From Streptomyces coffeae (GTDB lineage Bacteria > Actinomycetota > Actinomycetes > Streptomycetales > Streptomycetaceae): a stretch of 64,000 bases of DNA. Made by a program: the position numbers and the translations under genes. The notes beneath the pieces were generated by a model, which saw only the letters and a program-made list of their open reading frames with translations, was not told where the DNA came from and ran no database searches. Location: contig NZ_JAERRF010000025.1 in the NCBI RefSeq assembly GCF_016741875.1, positions 1-64,000 of the forward strand, written 5' to 3'. Shown piece after piece: positions 24,554-33,707 of this stretch. Positions within the stretch are counted from its first letter, which is position 1. Every line of letters starts with the position of its first letter.

Positions 24554-25462
24554 TCATCGGGCCAGCAGATCCCTGAGGGCCCTGGTGACCTCCGCGGGTG
24601 TCTCCTCGGCCATGAAGTGCCCGCTGGTGACGGTGGTGTGGCGCAGATCGGGCGCCCACGCGCGCCACCGTCCGTCCGCGTCGAAGCCGAGAGCGGCACC
24701 CCAGTCCTGCTGGAGCACGGTCACCGGCATCCGCAGCCGGTGACCGGCGTCCCGGTCCGCTTGGTCGTGCTCGACGTCGATCCCCGCGGAGGCACGGTAG
24801 TCGGCGACGATCGAGGGCACGGCCGAGCGGCACGCGCCGAGATAGGCGGCGCGCACCTCAGCGGGGATGGCCTGCGGGTCGTGGGTCCAGGTGTCGAGGA
24901 AATGGCCGAAGAAGGCGTCCGGACAGCCGCTGATCAGCCGCTCGGGCAACCCCGGCGGCTGCGCCATCAGATACAGATGGAAACCGACGGCGGCGGCGGT
25001 CCCGTGCATCACCTCCCACATGTCCAGCGTCGGCAGCACATCCAGGCAGGCCAGCCGAGTGATGGCCGCCGGGTGATCGAGACCGGCGCGGAAGGCCACC
25101 AGCGCACCGCGGTCGTGCCCGGCCAGCGCAAAGCGCTCATGCCCCAGGGCATGGGCCAGGGCGACGATGTCGGCGGCCATCGTCCGCTTGGCATAGGTGG
25201 TCGCGTCAGTGGCCTCCGGTTTATCGCTGGCGCCGTATCCGCGCAGGTCAGGGCAGATGACAGTGTGATCGGCCACCAGGTCGGCGGCGACATGCCGCCA
25301 CATCACATGGGTCTGGGGAAAGCCGTGCAACAGCACGATCGCGGGACCCGAGCCCGCGACGGCCACGTTCAGGGACACCCCGTCGTTCAAGGACAGGCCG
25401 TCGGCGACGGGAACACGCAGATACTCGAAACCGGCGATGGCCGTGGCGGTGGCGGACGTCAT
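24554..25462 (-). CDS. Alpha/beta hydrolase, haloacetate dehalogenase/epoxide hydrolase group
   Basis: A 302-residue cytosolic hydrolase. It has the oxyanion motif LLHGFPQTHVMW, then CPDLRGYGASDKP (the two acid/arginine positions that bind carboxylate in haloacetate dehalogenases) and the nucleophile elbow AGHDRGALVAF with Asp117, not Ser. The C-terminal histidine is in TSGHFMAEE. The mid-region FHLYLMAQPPGLPERLISGC aligns with fluoroacetate dehalogenases, but the halide-binding H-W pair reads F-H-L here. So it belongs to the group by fold, yet fluoride release is doubtful; an epoxide or ester substrate is possible. Confidence 0.85.
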   Translation of the reverse strand: MTSATATAIAGFEYLRVPVADGLSLNDGVSLNVAVAGSGPAIVLLHGFPQTHVMWRHVAADLVADHTVICPDLRGYGASDKPEATDATTYAKRTMAADIVALAHALGHERFALAGHDRGALVAFRAGLDHPAAITRLACLDVLPTLDMWEVMHGTAAAVGFHLYLMAQPPGLPERLISGCPDAFFGHFLDTWTHDPQAIPAEVRAAYLGACRSAVPSIVADYRASAGIDVEHDQADRDAGHRLRMPVTVLQQDWGAALGFDADGRWRAWAPDLRHTTVTSGHFMAEETPAEVTRALRDLLAR

Positions 25463-25608
25463 GGTGTTGGTTCTCTTTCCGTAGCTGACCGGGGGCCATC
25501 AGCCTGCCGGGCCCGGATGAGCATCCGATGAGCACGCTAGCGTGGGCACCGCCGACGGTGACCTGGGGTGTCCCGAGGTGACGGGGCGCGGAGAAGGAGG
25601 TGGCCGGG

Positions 25609-27624
25609 GTGCGGGTCGTCTTCGGGGTGCTGGGGCCGGTGACGGCCTGGGACGACGCCGGAAACACGATCGCCCTGAAGGGGCCACGCCACCGTGCCGT
25701 GCTGGCCCGGCTGATCGTGGCCCGCGGGCGCGTCGTACCGGTGGACCGCCTGGCGGAGGATCTGTGGCCGACCCCGCCCGCGGGTGCAGTCGGCGCGGTG
25801 CGCACCTTCGTGGCCGCGCTGCGCCGTGCGCTGGAACCGCAGCGCCCGCCCCGCGCCCCGGCCCAACTGCTGGTGACCGAGGGCCCGGGGTACGCACTGC
25901 GCGCGAAGCCGGACGCGGTGGACGCATGGTGTTGTGAAGACGAGGTGGCCGCGGCCGCCACGCTCCCGCCCGAGGGCGCGCTCATGCGGCTGGACTCCGG
26001 GCTGGGCCGGTGGCGCGGCCCCGCCTACGCGGAGTTCGCCGATGAGCTCTGGGCCCGCGCGGAGCGCTCACGCCTCGCGGAGCTACGGCTGCACGCCGTC
26101 GAACGCCGGGCCGAGGCCCGCCTCGCCCTGGGTCGCGCCGGTGAGGTGGTGCCCGATCTGGACGCGCATGTCGTGGAGCATCCGTGGCGCGAGGACGCCT
26201 GGCGGCTGCTGGCCCTGGCGCTGTACCGCACCGGCCGGCAGGGCGACGCGCTGGCGGTGCTGCGGCGGGCACGCGCCCTGCTGGTCGAGCAGTTGGGGGT
26301 GGATCCAGGGCCGGGGCTGCGCCGTCTGGAGGCGGACATCCTCGATCACGCGGACCACTTGGAAGATCACTCCGGCCACCTCGAAACCACCGGACACCCC
26401 GCGTCCGCCGACGGGGCGGGTGCGGCGGCCGAGCGGGTGTGGGCCCGGGCCACCGCCGCGTACGACCGCACCGTGGCATCCGGTGCGCGGACCCGGCTGG
26501 AGTCGACGGTCGGCCTGCTGCGCCATCTCGCGGTGACCGGGGGCGGTGGTCTGGTGGCCGCTCGGGAACACCGGGTGGCGGCCATCGCGGCGGCCGAGGA
26601 ACTGGGCGACACGGAGCTGACCGCCCGGGTGATCGGCGCGTACGACGTCCCGGCGATCTGGACACGCGCGGACGATCCGCACCAGGCCGCGTGGGTGGTC
26701 GCGGCGGCCGAGCGTACGCTGACCGCCCTGCCGTCGAACGGCCATCCGTCCGCGCGTGCCCGGTTGCTGGCCACCATCGCCCTGGAGTCGCGGGGCACCC
26801 GTGCGGCGCGCGGCCGCCAGGCCGCCGGGCAGGCGGAGCGGATCGCCCGCGAGCTGGACGACCCCGCACTGCTGGCGTTCGCCCTCAACGGCGCCTTCAT
26901 GCAGAGCTGTTACCGCGCGGGACTGGCGCCGCACCGGGACGGGATCGGCGCCGAGCTGGTCGCCCTGTCCGCCCGGCACGGCCTGGCCACCTTCGAGGTG
27001 CTCGGCCACCTCATCCGCCTCCAGGCGCGCGCCGCGCTCGGCGACTTCGCCGGAGCCGACGGCCACGCGAGCGCCGCGGACCGTCTGGCCGAGCGCCATG
27101 AGCTGCCACTGGTGGCCGTGTTCACCCGGTGGTACCGGGTGCTGCGGCTCGCCGCGACCGGCGGCGCACCGGACAATGAGGTGGAATCGGCCTACCGGGA
27201 CGCCGCCGCCCGTCTGGACGGCGCGGGCATGCCCGGCCTGGAGCGGGGTCTGCTGCCGCTCGCGCTGCTGTCCGTGCGGCTGCGCAGGGGCTGTCCCGCC
27301 CCGGTCGACAAGCACATCGACTGGGGTCCCTACGCGCCGTGGACCCGACCGCTGGTGCTGCTGGCGCAAGACCGCCACGACGAGGCCGCCGTGGCGCTGA
27401 GCGAGGCCCCGGAACCGCCGCACGACCTGCTGTTCGAGTTCCTGTGGTGTCTGCTGGCCCATGCGGCCGTCGCCATCGGCGACCGGGAGACCATGGAGCG
27501 GGCACATCGTGAACTCGCCCCAGCCGAAGCCGAGTTGGCCGGGGCGGGCAGTGGACTGCTGACCCTGGGGCCGGTCTCCCGCCATCTGGACGCCCTCACC
27601 GCTGCCCTCCGGCGCCTGCCATGA
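25609..27624 (+). CDS. AfsR/SARP-type regulator with BTAD and TPR-like domain
   Basis: A 671-residue regulator. The N-terminal OmpR-like winged helix is VLGPVTAWDDAGNTIALKGP RHRAVLARLIVARGRVVPVD RLAEDLW (spaced here). The BTAD helices (residues about 100-250) include WREDAWRLLALALYRTGRQG and LGVDPGPGLRRLEADIL. The C-terminal 400 residues are alpha-helical, TPR-like, without the NB-ARC ATPase seen in AfsR itself. Two GTG codons compete: 25600 overlaps the AAGGAGG sequence, while 25609 is 8 bases from it, so 25609 is chosen. Such proteins activate secondary metabolite or local genes; the nearest candidates are the hydrolase to its left and the methyltransferase to its right. Confidence 0.88.
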   Translation: MRVVFGVLGPVTAWDDAGNTIALKGPRHRAVLARLIVARGRVVPVDRLAEDLWPTPPAGAVGAVRTFVAALRRALEPQRPPRAPAQLLVTEGPGYALRAKPDAVDAWCCEDEVAAAATLPPEGALMRLDSGLGRWRGPAYAEFADELWARAERSRLAELRLHAVERRAEARLALGRAGEVVPDLDAHVVEHPWREDAWRLLALALYRTGRQGDALAVLRRARALLVEQLGVDPGPGLRRLEADILDHADHLEDHSGHLETTGHPASADGAGAAAERVWARATAAYDRTVASGARTRLESTVGLLRHLAVTGGGGLVAAREHRVAAIAAAEELGDTELTARVIGAYDVPAIWTRADDPHQAAWVVAAAERTLTALPSNGHPSARARLLATIALESRGTRAARGRQAAGQAERIARELDDPALLAFALNGAFMQSCYRAGLAPHRDGIGAELVALSARHGLATFEVLGHLIRLQARAALGDFAGADGHASAADRLAERHELPLVAVFTRWYRVLRLAATGGAPDNEVESAYRDAAARLDGAGMPGLERGLLPLALLSVRLRRGCPAPVDKHIDWGPYAPWTRPLVLLAQDRHDEAAVALSEAPEPPHDLLFEFLWCLLAHAAVAIGDRETMERAHRELAPAEAELAGAGSGLLTLGPVSRHLDALTAALRRLP

Positions 27625-27637
27625 GCGGGTGGCGGCG

Positions 27638-28396
27638 TCAGCGCATGGCCACCAGAAGGTCCACCTCGTAACCCTCCTCCACCCTCCCGTCCGGGAAGAT
27701 CTCCCGCAGATGGGCGCGCTCCTCGGCGAGAAACGCCTGTGTGCCGGTTTCGCCGAGCACGAGGAACGCCGAGTGCGTGGCGATGTTGGACAGATGCAGA
27801 TCGAGGGAGACCGTACGGCTCCAGCGCACCTGGCGCCGTGTCGGGCTCAGCCCTTCGAGCCCCGCAAGCCGGGCGGCCTGGCTGTCGTCGTGGCGTGCCG
27901 CGGGAGGTGATGTCACTCCGCAGTGGTGTGCGATGCGCTCGTGCTGCGCGGAGATCCACGGCACATCGCAGGCGGGGATGTTCCACCACAGGGCGAGCGC
28001 ACCTCCCGGACGCAGCACACGCAGCGCCTCGGGAACGGAGTGGCCGGTGTCGGTCCAGTGCCACGCCTGCGCGTAGGTGAGGAGGTCGAGGGAGGCGTCG
28101 GCGAACGGCAGCGCGTTGCCGTCGCCCCGTACCAGCGGCACATCGGGAAGGGCGGCGCGGAACTCGGCGGCCATCCCGTCGCCGGGCTCGACGGCGATCA
28201 CATCGGCGCCGCGCTCGCGCAGCAGAGCGGTGGCGATCCCGGTGCCCGCCCCGATATCGGCGACCCGGGCACCTGCGAGGGAACGTCCTATGAGCTCCTC
28301 GACGGTGTCGAAGAGGGCGGGTGGATAGGAGGGGCGGCTCGCGGCGTACTGGGCGGCGGCCATGTTGAAGGAGTGTGCGCGCGAGGCAGTCGTCAT
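27638..28396 (-). CDS. SAM-dependent methyltransferase, class I
   Basis: A 252-residue enzyme. The SAM motif is ARVADIGAGTGIATALLRER near residues 42-61, followed by VIAVEPGDGMAAEF and LVRGDGNALPFADASLDLLT. The C-terminal cap includes EALRVLRPGGALALWWN and HWTDTGHSVPEALR. This is the SmtA/UbiE-like group of small-molecule methyltransferases with broad or unknown substrates. ATG 28396 is preceded directly by GGGGAG. It is convergent with the AfsR-type regulator gene (13 bases apart). Confidence 0.85.
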   Translation of the reverse strand: MTTASRAHSFNMAAAQYAASRPSYPPALFDTVEELIGRSLAGARVADIGAGTGIATALLRERGADVIAVEPGDGMAAEFRAALPDVPLVRGDGNALPFADASLDLLTYAQAWHWTDTGHSVPEALRVLRPGGALALWWNIPACDVPWISAQHERIAHHCGVTSPPAARHDDSQAARLAGLEGLSPTRRQVRWSRTVSLDLHLSNIATHSAFLVLGETGTQAFLAEERAHLREIFPDGRVEEGYEVDLLVAMR

Positions 28397-28491
28397 CTCC
28401 CCATCCTCACCTGTTGACCCTCCGCACGGGTGGTGAACCACCGTTATTCCTTGGGGAGACGGCCACGGACCGCCCGAAGCCCCGGGACACC

Positions 28492-29298
28492 TCATCGGAC
28501 CGGGCGCGGGCGGTGTTCGGCAAGCCAGGTCTCGGCGTACGCGACCGCGTCGGGCAGGGCGAACAGCCGCACATCGGCCGCGCCCACCCGGCCGCGTATC
28601 ACCGGGCGTTCCCTCGCGAAGTCCGCCCCCAGGTCCGCGAAGCGCTCCTCGGTGATGGAGGTGTCGCGAACGGTGTGCCAGCGGCGGCCGCGTGGGGTCA
28701 TCACGGCGAAGGAGTTGTCGGCCCGTGGCGCGGGAATCCGGTACTCGGCGAGGTGGAAGGCGGTGCAGGAGTCGAAGCCCGCACCCAGCAGCAGGATCCG
28801 CGCCGCCGCTTCCTCCAGCCGGGCGAGCGGACTGCGTTCGCCCAGTCGGCAGTCCAGGGCATGGCCGTCCACGATCGCGGAGGCGCGCGCCCCGAGGGCC
28901 GCGAAGGAGGTCTGCGGATGGGCGCTGCGCAGGGCGCCGGGCCAGGTGCGGAGGGTCTCGGGGATCCGGCCGACACCGTAGGTGGGTGTGGTGCGCGGAT
29001 CGTAGCCCGGCATCGAGGCACGGATCTCGGCCCACCAGGACTCGGGCACCGGCGGATTGCACCAGCCGCCCGGATCCGAGTTGTCGCCGGAGTGCGTCGG
29101 CACCACCAGCGTTCCGTCCGGGCCCAGGACGTCGAGCAACGCCTGCACGACCGTACCCGCGCCCCCGCAGACCCAGCCCAGTGCGCTGAGGGAGGAGTGG
29201 ACCAGGAGGGTCTCCCCCGGGCGCAGTCCGAGATCACGCAGTTCGACGGCCAGTGAATCCCGGGTGCAGAGCGGGCCGGTGGGCGGTGTTGTCGGCAT
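28492..29298 (-). CDS. Aminoglycoside N(3)-acetyltransferase (AAC(3)) family
   Basis: A 268-residue antibiotic N-acetyltransferase. Family signs are ETLLVHSSLSALGWVCGGAG, LLDVLGPDGTLVVPTHSGDN, PTYGVGRIPETLRTWPGA and the HPQTSFAALG motif, which forms the acetyl-CoA/substrate site; the catalytic histidine in LLLGAGFDSCTAFHLAEY is also present. AAC(3) enzymes acetylate the 3-amino group of 2-deoxystreptamine aminoglycosides; the SPLARLEE segment is usual too. It is not next to a biosynthetic cluster, so it is probably an intrinsic or environmental resistance-like gene. Start ATG 29298. Confidence 0.88.
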   Translation of the reverse strand: MPTTPPTGPLCTRDSLAVELRDLGLRPGETLLVHSSLSALGWVCGGAGTVVQALLDVLGPDGTLVVPTHSGDNSDPGGWCNPPVPESWWAEIRASMPGYDPRTTPTYGVGRIPETLRTWPGALRSAHPQTSFAALGARASAIVDGHALDCRLGERSPLARLEEAAARILLLGAGFDSCTAFHLAEYRIPAPRADNSFAVMTPRGRRWHTVRDTSITEERFADLGADFARERPVIRGRVGAADVRLFALPDAVAYAETWLAEHRPRPVR

Positions 29299-29565
29299 GA
29301 GAGGGAGTGTGCAGGGGCCCTGGCGGTGCGTACCACCGGATTTCGACGAACTGAGCCGGCGCCCCGGAGAGCTGCCGTCCTGCCCACCACACCGTCGGAA
29401 AGTCCGCCCTTGCTATGAGCAAGGCAAAATTTGTCCGTATTGTGTAACACGCGGTGTTTCATCCGACTTTGCGGCATTCGGCGCGGCACAGTGATCTCCC
29501 CGGCCACCGCCGGGACTCGATCAACGGGACGGCGCACAGCCGTCCCCGCACACCTAGGGGTCACC

Positions 29566-30033
29566 ATGACTCGACTCACCCGCCTTGCCGCAGGCAGCCT
29601 CGCCGCCACCGCTCTGCTCGGCACCGCCGCGCTTCCGGCCGACGCCCACACCGGGATGCACCACGGCTGGCGCGTAGTCATCGGAGAGGTTCAGTACAAC
29701 AGCCCCGGTAGCGACGACTACTCTCGTCGCAGCCTCGCCGCGGAGTGGGTCACCATCACCAACACCGGCCGCCAGCGCGTCGACCTCAGCGGCTGGACCC
29801 TCGCCGACACCGCCCGCCACGTCTACCGTTTCGAGGACCTGACGCTGCGCGGCTACGAGTCCGTGCGGGTCCGCACCGGCTCCGGCCTGGACACCGAGCG
29901 CGATGTCTACCAAGGCTCGCGCACCTACATCTGGAACAACGACGGGGACACCGCGATCCTGCGCAACGACCGCGGTCGTTTCATGGACGCCAAGTCCTGG
30001 GGCCGTGACCGCAAGTACCACCACCACCGCTGA
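29566..30033 (+). CDS. Secreted lamin-tail (LTD) domain protein
   Basis: A 155-residue exported protein. The signal peptide is MTRLTRLAAGSLAATALLGT AALPADA (spaced here), with cleavage likely after ADA. The LTD beta sandwich follows: VVIGEVQYNSPGSDD, EWVTITNTGRQRVDLSGWTL and AVLRND-like AILRNDRGRFMDAKSW. LTD proteins in bacteria are found in secreted nucleases and surface adhesins; here it stands alone, ending in a His-rich tail. ATG 29566 has AGGGG 6 bases upstream. An AT-rich stretch at 29420-29470 probably holds the promoter. A strong hairpin follows. Confidence 0.85.
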   Translation: MTRLTRLAAGSLAATALLGTAALPADAHTGMHHGWRVVIGEVQYNSPGSDDYSRRSLAAEWVTITNTGRQRVDLSGWTLADTARHVYRFEDLTLRGYESVRVRTGSGLDTERDVYQGSRTYIWNNDGDTAILRNDRGRFMDAKSWGRDRKYHHHR

Positions 30034-30056
30034 CCCCGGCTGAGCCGGCACACCAC

Positions 30057-30104
30057 GGCGGCCCCGGTGCGCCACGTCCTCGGACGTGGCACACCGGGGC
30101 CGCC
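30057..30104. terminator. Long bidirectional hairpin
   Basis: A 23-base stem (30057-30079 with 30082-30104) has a single mismatch and a 2-base loop. It lies between the convergent lamin-tail and GH84 genes and should end transcription from both sides. Confidence 0.85.
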
Positions 30105-30124
30105 CCCTTGATCCCGTCGAACAC

Positions 30125-32104
30125 CTAGTCGATGCGCTCGGCGGCCCGGGTCAGGAAGGTGTCCAGGACACCGTCGCCCACCTTGGGCCGCACCTCACCC
30201 CAGGTGTTGCGGGCGGGGGTGGTGCGCACCGCCTCGGCCTCGCCCTGGAGTTCGCGGGAGGCGGCAACCAGTACATCGGCACGGTCCTGGTCGCCCCGAT
30301 GCCACGCGGCGAGCGCGTCGGCCATCTTCACCGCCGCCGCGCCCCACAGTTCGGTGGCGTCCAACCAGGCGGCGGCGTCGGTGGTGAAGCCCTTCTGCAC
30401 CGCACCACCGCGGATGACGGCCGGTGCCTCCCGAATACTGCGCAGATAGGTACGCAGTTCCCGGAGCGCCGTGTCGCGGTCGGCGCCGTCACCGTCCCAG
30501 GCGGTCCAGAACCGGGAGATCCGGGCGGCCAGCACAGGCGCCTGGTCCTGCCAGGGGGTGTCCCCGAACGTGGGGGCCAGATGCTCGAGGTCGCCGAAGA
30601 CCAGCAGAGCGCCGGTGGCCCGGCGATCGCCACCGGCGAGATACGACATGGCGCGCCGCCCGTTCGTCCCGGCCTGGTAGGCACGGTCGTTCCAGCCGAA
30701 GTCGGCGGCGCCGAACACCGCGACCTTGCTGGCGTAGGGCTGGTTCATCGGGTTGGCCACAAGCCCGCTGAGGTGCTCGGACAGACCGGCCTCGCGCTTG
30801 TCGTACGGAGCGAGCAACAGCCGGCCGCTGGTGTTCCCGTAGTCGTTGACCGGATAGTTGTCCCAGACGAAGACCTTCCGCCCGAAGAGCTTCGATGCCG
30901 CATCCGCCTGGGCGGTGGTGATAGTGGGCGGGACGACGTCCGTGCCCGTCCACATCACCTCGACCTCCGGATCGAGTGCGCTCCGGAGCTTCTGCTTGTA
31001 CGCGGTGTCGGTCAGATCGCCGTACTCGGTGGGGACCATCTGAAGGGGCCGGGCGCCCTCATGGGTGGCGATGAAGTTCTTCTGGATGTCATTGAGCAGA
31101 TCGACCTGGGCCGCGGCGGCCGCGCCACGTCCGGGGGCGCCGTAGGCCGCGCGGTCGCGGTCACAGTTCCACTTGGTGTAGCTGATGTCGTCCAGCGGGA
31201 TGGAGAAGGCCCGGGTGCCCTGGTCGTACAGGGCCTGGAGCTTGGCCTTCAGGGCACGGCGGTCGGCGGGGTCGGAATAGCAGATGGACCCGCCGGGAGA
31301 GACCGCGAAGGTGAAGCGGACGTGGTTGGCCGTCGCACGACGGACGAGCTCGCCCAACTCCGCCAGCTTGTCGGCCGGGTAGGGATCCCGCCACTTACCG
31401 CGGTGGTAGGGGTCGTCCTTGGGTGCGTAGATGTAGGTGTTGGCCTTCACATCACCGTAGAAGTCCATCTGGTCCAGGCGTTCCTGATGGGTCCACGGCG
31501 TGCCGTAGAAGCCCTCGATCGTGCCGCGCAGAGCCATCGAGGGATGGTCGCCGACCCGGACGCCGTACACCGACCAGCGGTCGCCGCCGGTGGGGCGGAA
31601 GAGCTGGCGCAGGGTCTGGACGGCGTAGAACTGCCCGGCGCCGTCGTGGCCGCCGAGTGCCACCACGGAGGGCCCGTGGCGGTGGTGGCCGACGCGGAGC
31701 GCATAGCCCTCGGCGCGCCCGGGAGCGGCGGCGCCGCCCAGGGCGTCGGCGATGTCCGGCCGGGAGGCGGGTCCGAGCAGCACGGTCAGGCCGCGCCCGG
31801 AAGCCGGGGGCGGGTCGTCCGGGCCGGTGACCTCGACACGGTCCACGCCGTGTGTCGTGAGGAGCGCGATGAGGCGGTCCTTGGCCGCGGTGTCCGTGCG
31901 CTGATCCACGACCAGGACGACCCGGCGCGGAACGGGCACGTCGGCACCGTCGCGGACGAGGGACTGGGGAGTGGGGGAGACGGCGGGCAACGCCGCGGCG
32001 GCGGGCTGGGCCGCGGAGGACGGTGGCGGGGCGCTCAGCCCGGTGACGGCGATGGCGGCGAAGGCGGCGAGCGGGGCGCCGAGCCCGATCAGGCGTCTTC
32101 TCAC
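30125..32104 (-). CDS. Secreted GH84 beta-N-acetylglucosaminidase
   Basis: A 659-residue exported glycosidase. GTG 32104 has GGAG close upstream and gives the signal peptide VRRRLIGLGAPLAAFAAIAV TGLSA (spaced here). A GH20b-like N-terminal domain (residues about 45-160) precedes the GH84 barrel: MALRGTIEGFYGTPWTHQER is the family signature. The catalytic Asp pair is in FSIPLDDISYTKW, where the 2-acetamido group acts as the nucleophile. WDNYPVNDYG and MNQPYASKVAVFG follow, then a helical C-terminal domain. GH84 enzymes release terminal GlcNAc from glycans or O-GlcNAc proteins. A near-perfect dre site lies 86 bases upstream, which ties it to the DasR/GlcNAc system. Confidence 0.9.
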   Translation of the reverse strand: MRRRLIGLGAPLAAFAAIAVTGLSAPPPSSAAQPAAAALPAVSPTPQSLVRDGADVPVPRRVVLVVDQRTDTAAKDRLIALLTTHGVDRVEVTGPDDPPPASGRGLTVLLGPASRPDIADALGGAAAPGRAEGYALRVGHHRHGPSVVALGGHDGAGQFYAVQTLRQLFRPTGGDRWSVYGVRVGDHPSMALRGTIEGFYGTPWTHQERLDQMDFYGDVKANTYIYAPKDDPYHRGKWRDPYPADKLAELGELVRRATANHVRFTFAVSPGGSICYSDPADRRALKAKLQALYDQGTRAFSIPLDDISYTKWNCDRDRAAYGAPGRGAAAAAQVDLLNDIQKNFIATHEGARPLQMVPTEYGDLTDTAYKQKLRSALDPEVEVMWTGTDVVPPTITTAQADAASKLFGRKVFVWDNYPVNDYGNTSGRLLLAPYDKREAGLSEHLSGLVANPMNQPYASKVAVFGAADFGWNDRAYQAGTNGRRAMSYLAGGDRRATGALLVFGDLEHLAPTFGDTPWQDQAPVLAARISRFWTAWDGDGADRDTALRELRTYLRSIREAPAVIRGGAVQKGFTTDAAAWLDATELWGAAAVKMADALAAWHRGDQDRADVLVAASRELQGEAEAVRTTPARNTWGEVRPKVGDGVLDTFLTRAAERID

Positions 32105-32189
32105 GGGGTCTCCAATGCTCACGCTGGGAGGTTCCGGACGGGGCCGTGCGGGGCCGGGACGGCGGCGGGGCGGGACACAGAGCACCGCA

Positions 32190-32205
32190 AGTGGTCTAAA
32201 CCACT
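32190..32205. promoter_or_regulatory. DasR-responsive element (dre) of the GH84 gene
   Basis: agtggtctaaaccact fits the dre consensus with one base off perfect symmetry. It is 86 bases upstream of the GH84 start, almost the same distance as the crr site, and 267 bases from the divergent P450 gene, whose control by it is less likely. Confidence 0.88.
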
Positions 32206-32471
32206 GGGCTGCCTCGAGAGTCTTACAGCAGCGCGGAGGCCGGTCAACGGCGAGGACCGGCCGAGTTTTCCAGCGTCATTGCGTTACGCCACGGCCGATC
32301 TCCGGGCGCCGCCGCTCGGGGCGTATCGGCCCCGCGCCGTCGCGAGACGCCGCCGCTTGGCACACTATTTCCAGGTTCGTCGCAGGTCGGACCTGACATC
32401 GGAAGCGATGCCCGCGCACCCGCACTACGCTCGGAAAGGAGGATCCGGTCGTCCGGAAGGGAGGCACTCCC

Positions 32472-33707
32472 GTGTCGGTCGCTTCGTCCAGATCGTCTCC
32501 GGTCTCCCTGCCCCGCCATCGCAGCTGCCCGTTCGATCCGCCCGACGGCTACGGAGAACTGCGCGAGGAGGGACGGGCCGGCAGACTGGCCTTCCCCGAC
32601 GGCAACGTCGGCTGGCTGCTCACCCGCTACGAGGACGTCCACGCCATGCTGGCGGACGACCGGTTCAGCGCGGACCGGGAGCGAGCCTCCTCCCCCGTCC
32701 GCGCGCTCCCCGTCCGGGAGAACGACTCCCGGCGGGTGGGGTCGTTCATCGGGATGGATCCGCCCGAGCACACGCGCTACCGGCGCCTGCTGGCCCGGTG
32801 GTTCACGGTCCGGCGGATGCGCGGGCTGATGCCGGACATCGAGGAGATCGTCACCGGCCACCTGGACGCGATGGAACACACCGGCCCGCCCACCGATCTG
32901 GTGGCGGCGTTCGCCCGCCCGGTCCCCTCGCTGGTGATCTGTCAGCTGCTGGGGGTGCCGTACGAGGACCGGGCCGACTTCCAGCGGTGGACGTTCACCC
33001 TGTTCGGGCTCGACCGGGAGGAGGCGGAGCTCTTCGCCGCCCGGGACGCGCTGTGGGACTACGTGCGGGGTCTGGTGGCGGCCAAACGGCGGCAGCCGGA
33101 CGAGGCGTTGCTGTCCGGGCTGGTGCACGGTGCGGACACCGCCGCGGACGGGGAGGAACCGCTGACCGACCAGGAGCTGACCGGTGTGGGTCTGCTGCTG
33201 CTCGTCGCGGGACACGAGACGACGGCGAACATGCTGGGCCTGGGCACCTACGCCCTGCTGAGCCACCCCGGGCAGGCCGCGCTGGTGCGCGAGCGGCCGG
33301 AACTGGCCGACCACGCGGTCGAGGAGCTGCTGCGTTATCTGACCATCGCCCAGTTCGGCACCGTCCGCACGGCCCGGGAGGACGTCGAGATCGCCGGGGT
33401 GCGGGTGCGCGCCGGCGAGACGGTGGTCGCGTCGCTCGCCGCGGCCAACCGGGACCCCTCGCTCTTCCCCGCACCCGACGACCTGGACGTCACCCGCGAC
33501 GCCGGGCAGCACCTCGCCTTCGGCCACGGGATGCACCAGTGTCTGGGCCAGCATCTGGCCCGGATGGAGATGCGAACGGCCTTTCCGGCGCTGCTCCGGC
33601 GCTTTCCCACGCTCCGTCTCGCGGTACCGCCCGGCCAGGTGCCGCTGCGGGACGACATGCTCGTCTACGGGGTCCACCGGCTCCCGGTCACCTGGGACGA
33701 CCGGTGA
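32472..33707 (+). CDS. Cytochrome P450, CYP105-like
   Basis: A 411-residue soluble bacterial P450. It has an N-terminal CPFDPPDGYGELREEG, an I-helix AGHETTAN (246-253) with the acid-alcohol pair for oxygen activation, the K-helix ExxR in VEELLRY (E285, R288), and the heme motif LAFGHGMHQCLGQHLAR with Cys357 as iron ligand. MDPPEHTRYRRLLARWF is the C-helix. The overall pattern fits CYP105/CYP107-type monooxygenases that hydroxylate xenobiotics or polyketides. GTG 32472 has GGGAGG 9 bases upstream. The stop codon overlaps the start of the ferredoxin gene, so the redox partner is made with it. Confidence 0.92.
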   Translation: MSVASSRSSPVSLPRHRSCPFDPPDGYGELREEGRAGRLAFPDGNVGWLLTRYEDVHAMLADDRFSADRERASSPVRALPVRENDSRRVGSFIGMDPPEHTRYRRLLARWFTVRRMRGLMPDIEEIVTGHLDAMEHTGPPTDLVAAFARPVPSLVICQLLGVPYEDRADFQRWTFTLFGLDREEAELFAARDALWDYVRGLVAAKRRQPDEALLSGLVHGADTAADGEEPLTDQELTGVGLLLLVAGHETTANMLGLGTYALLSHPGQAALVRERPELADHAVEELLRYLTIAQFGTVRTAREDVEIAGVRVRAGETVVASLAAANRDPSLFPAPDDLDVTRDAGQHLAFGHGMHQCLGQHLARMEMRTAFPALLRRFPTLRLAVPPGQVPLRDDMLVYGVHRLPVTWDDR

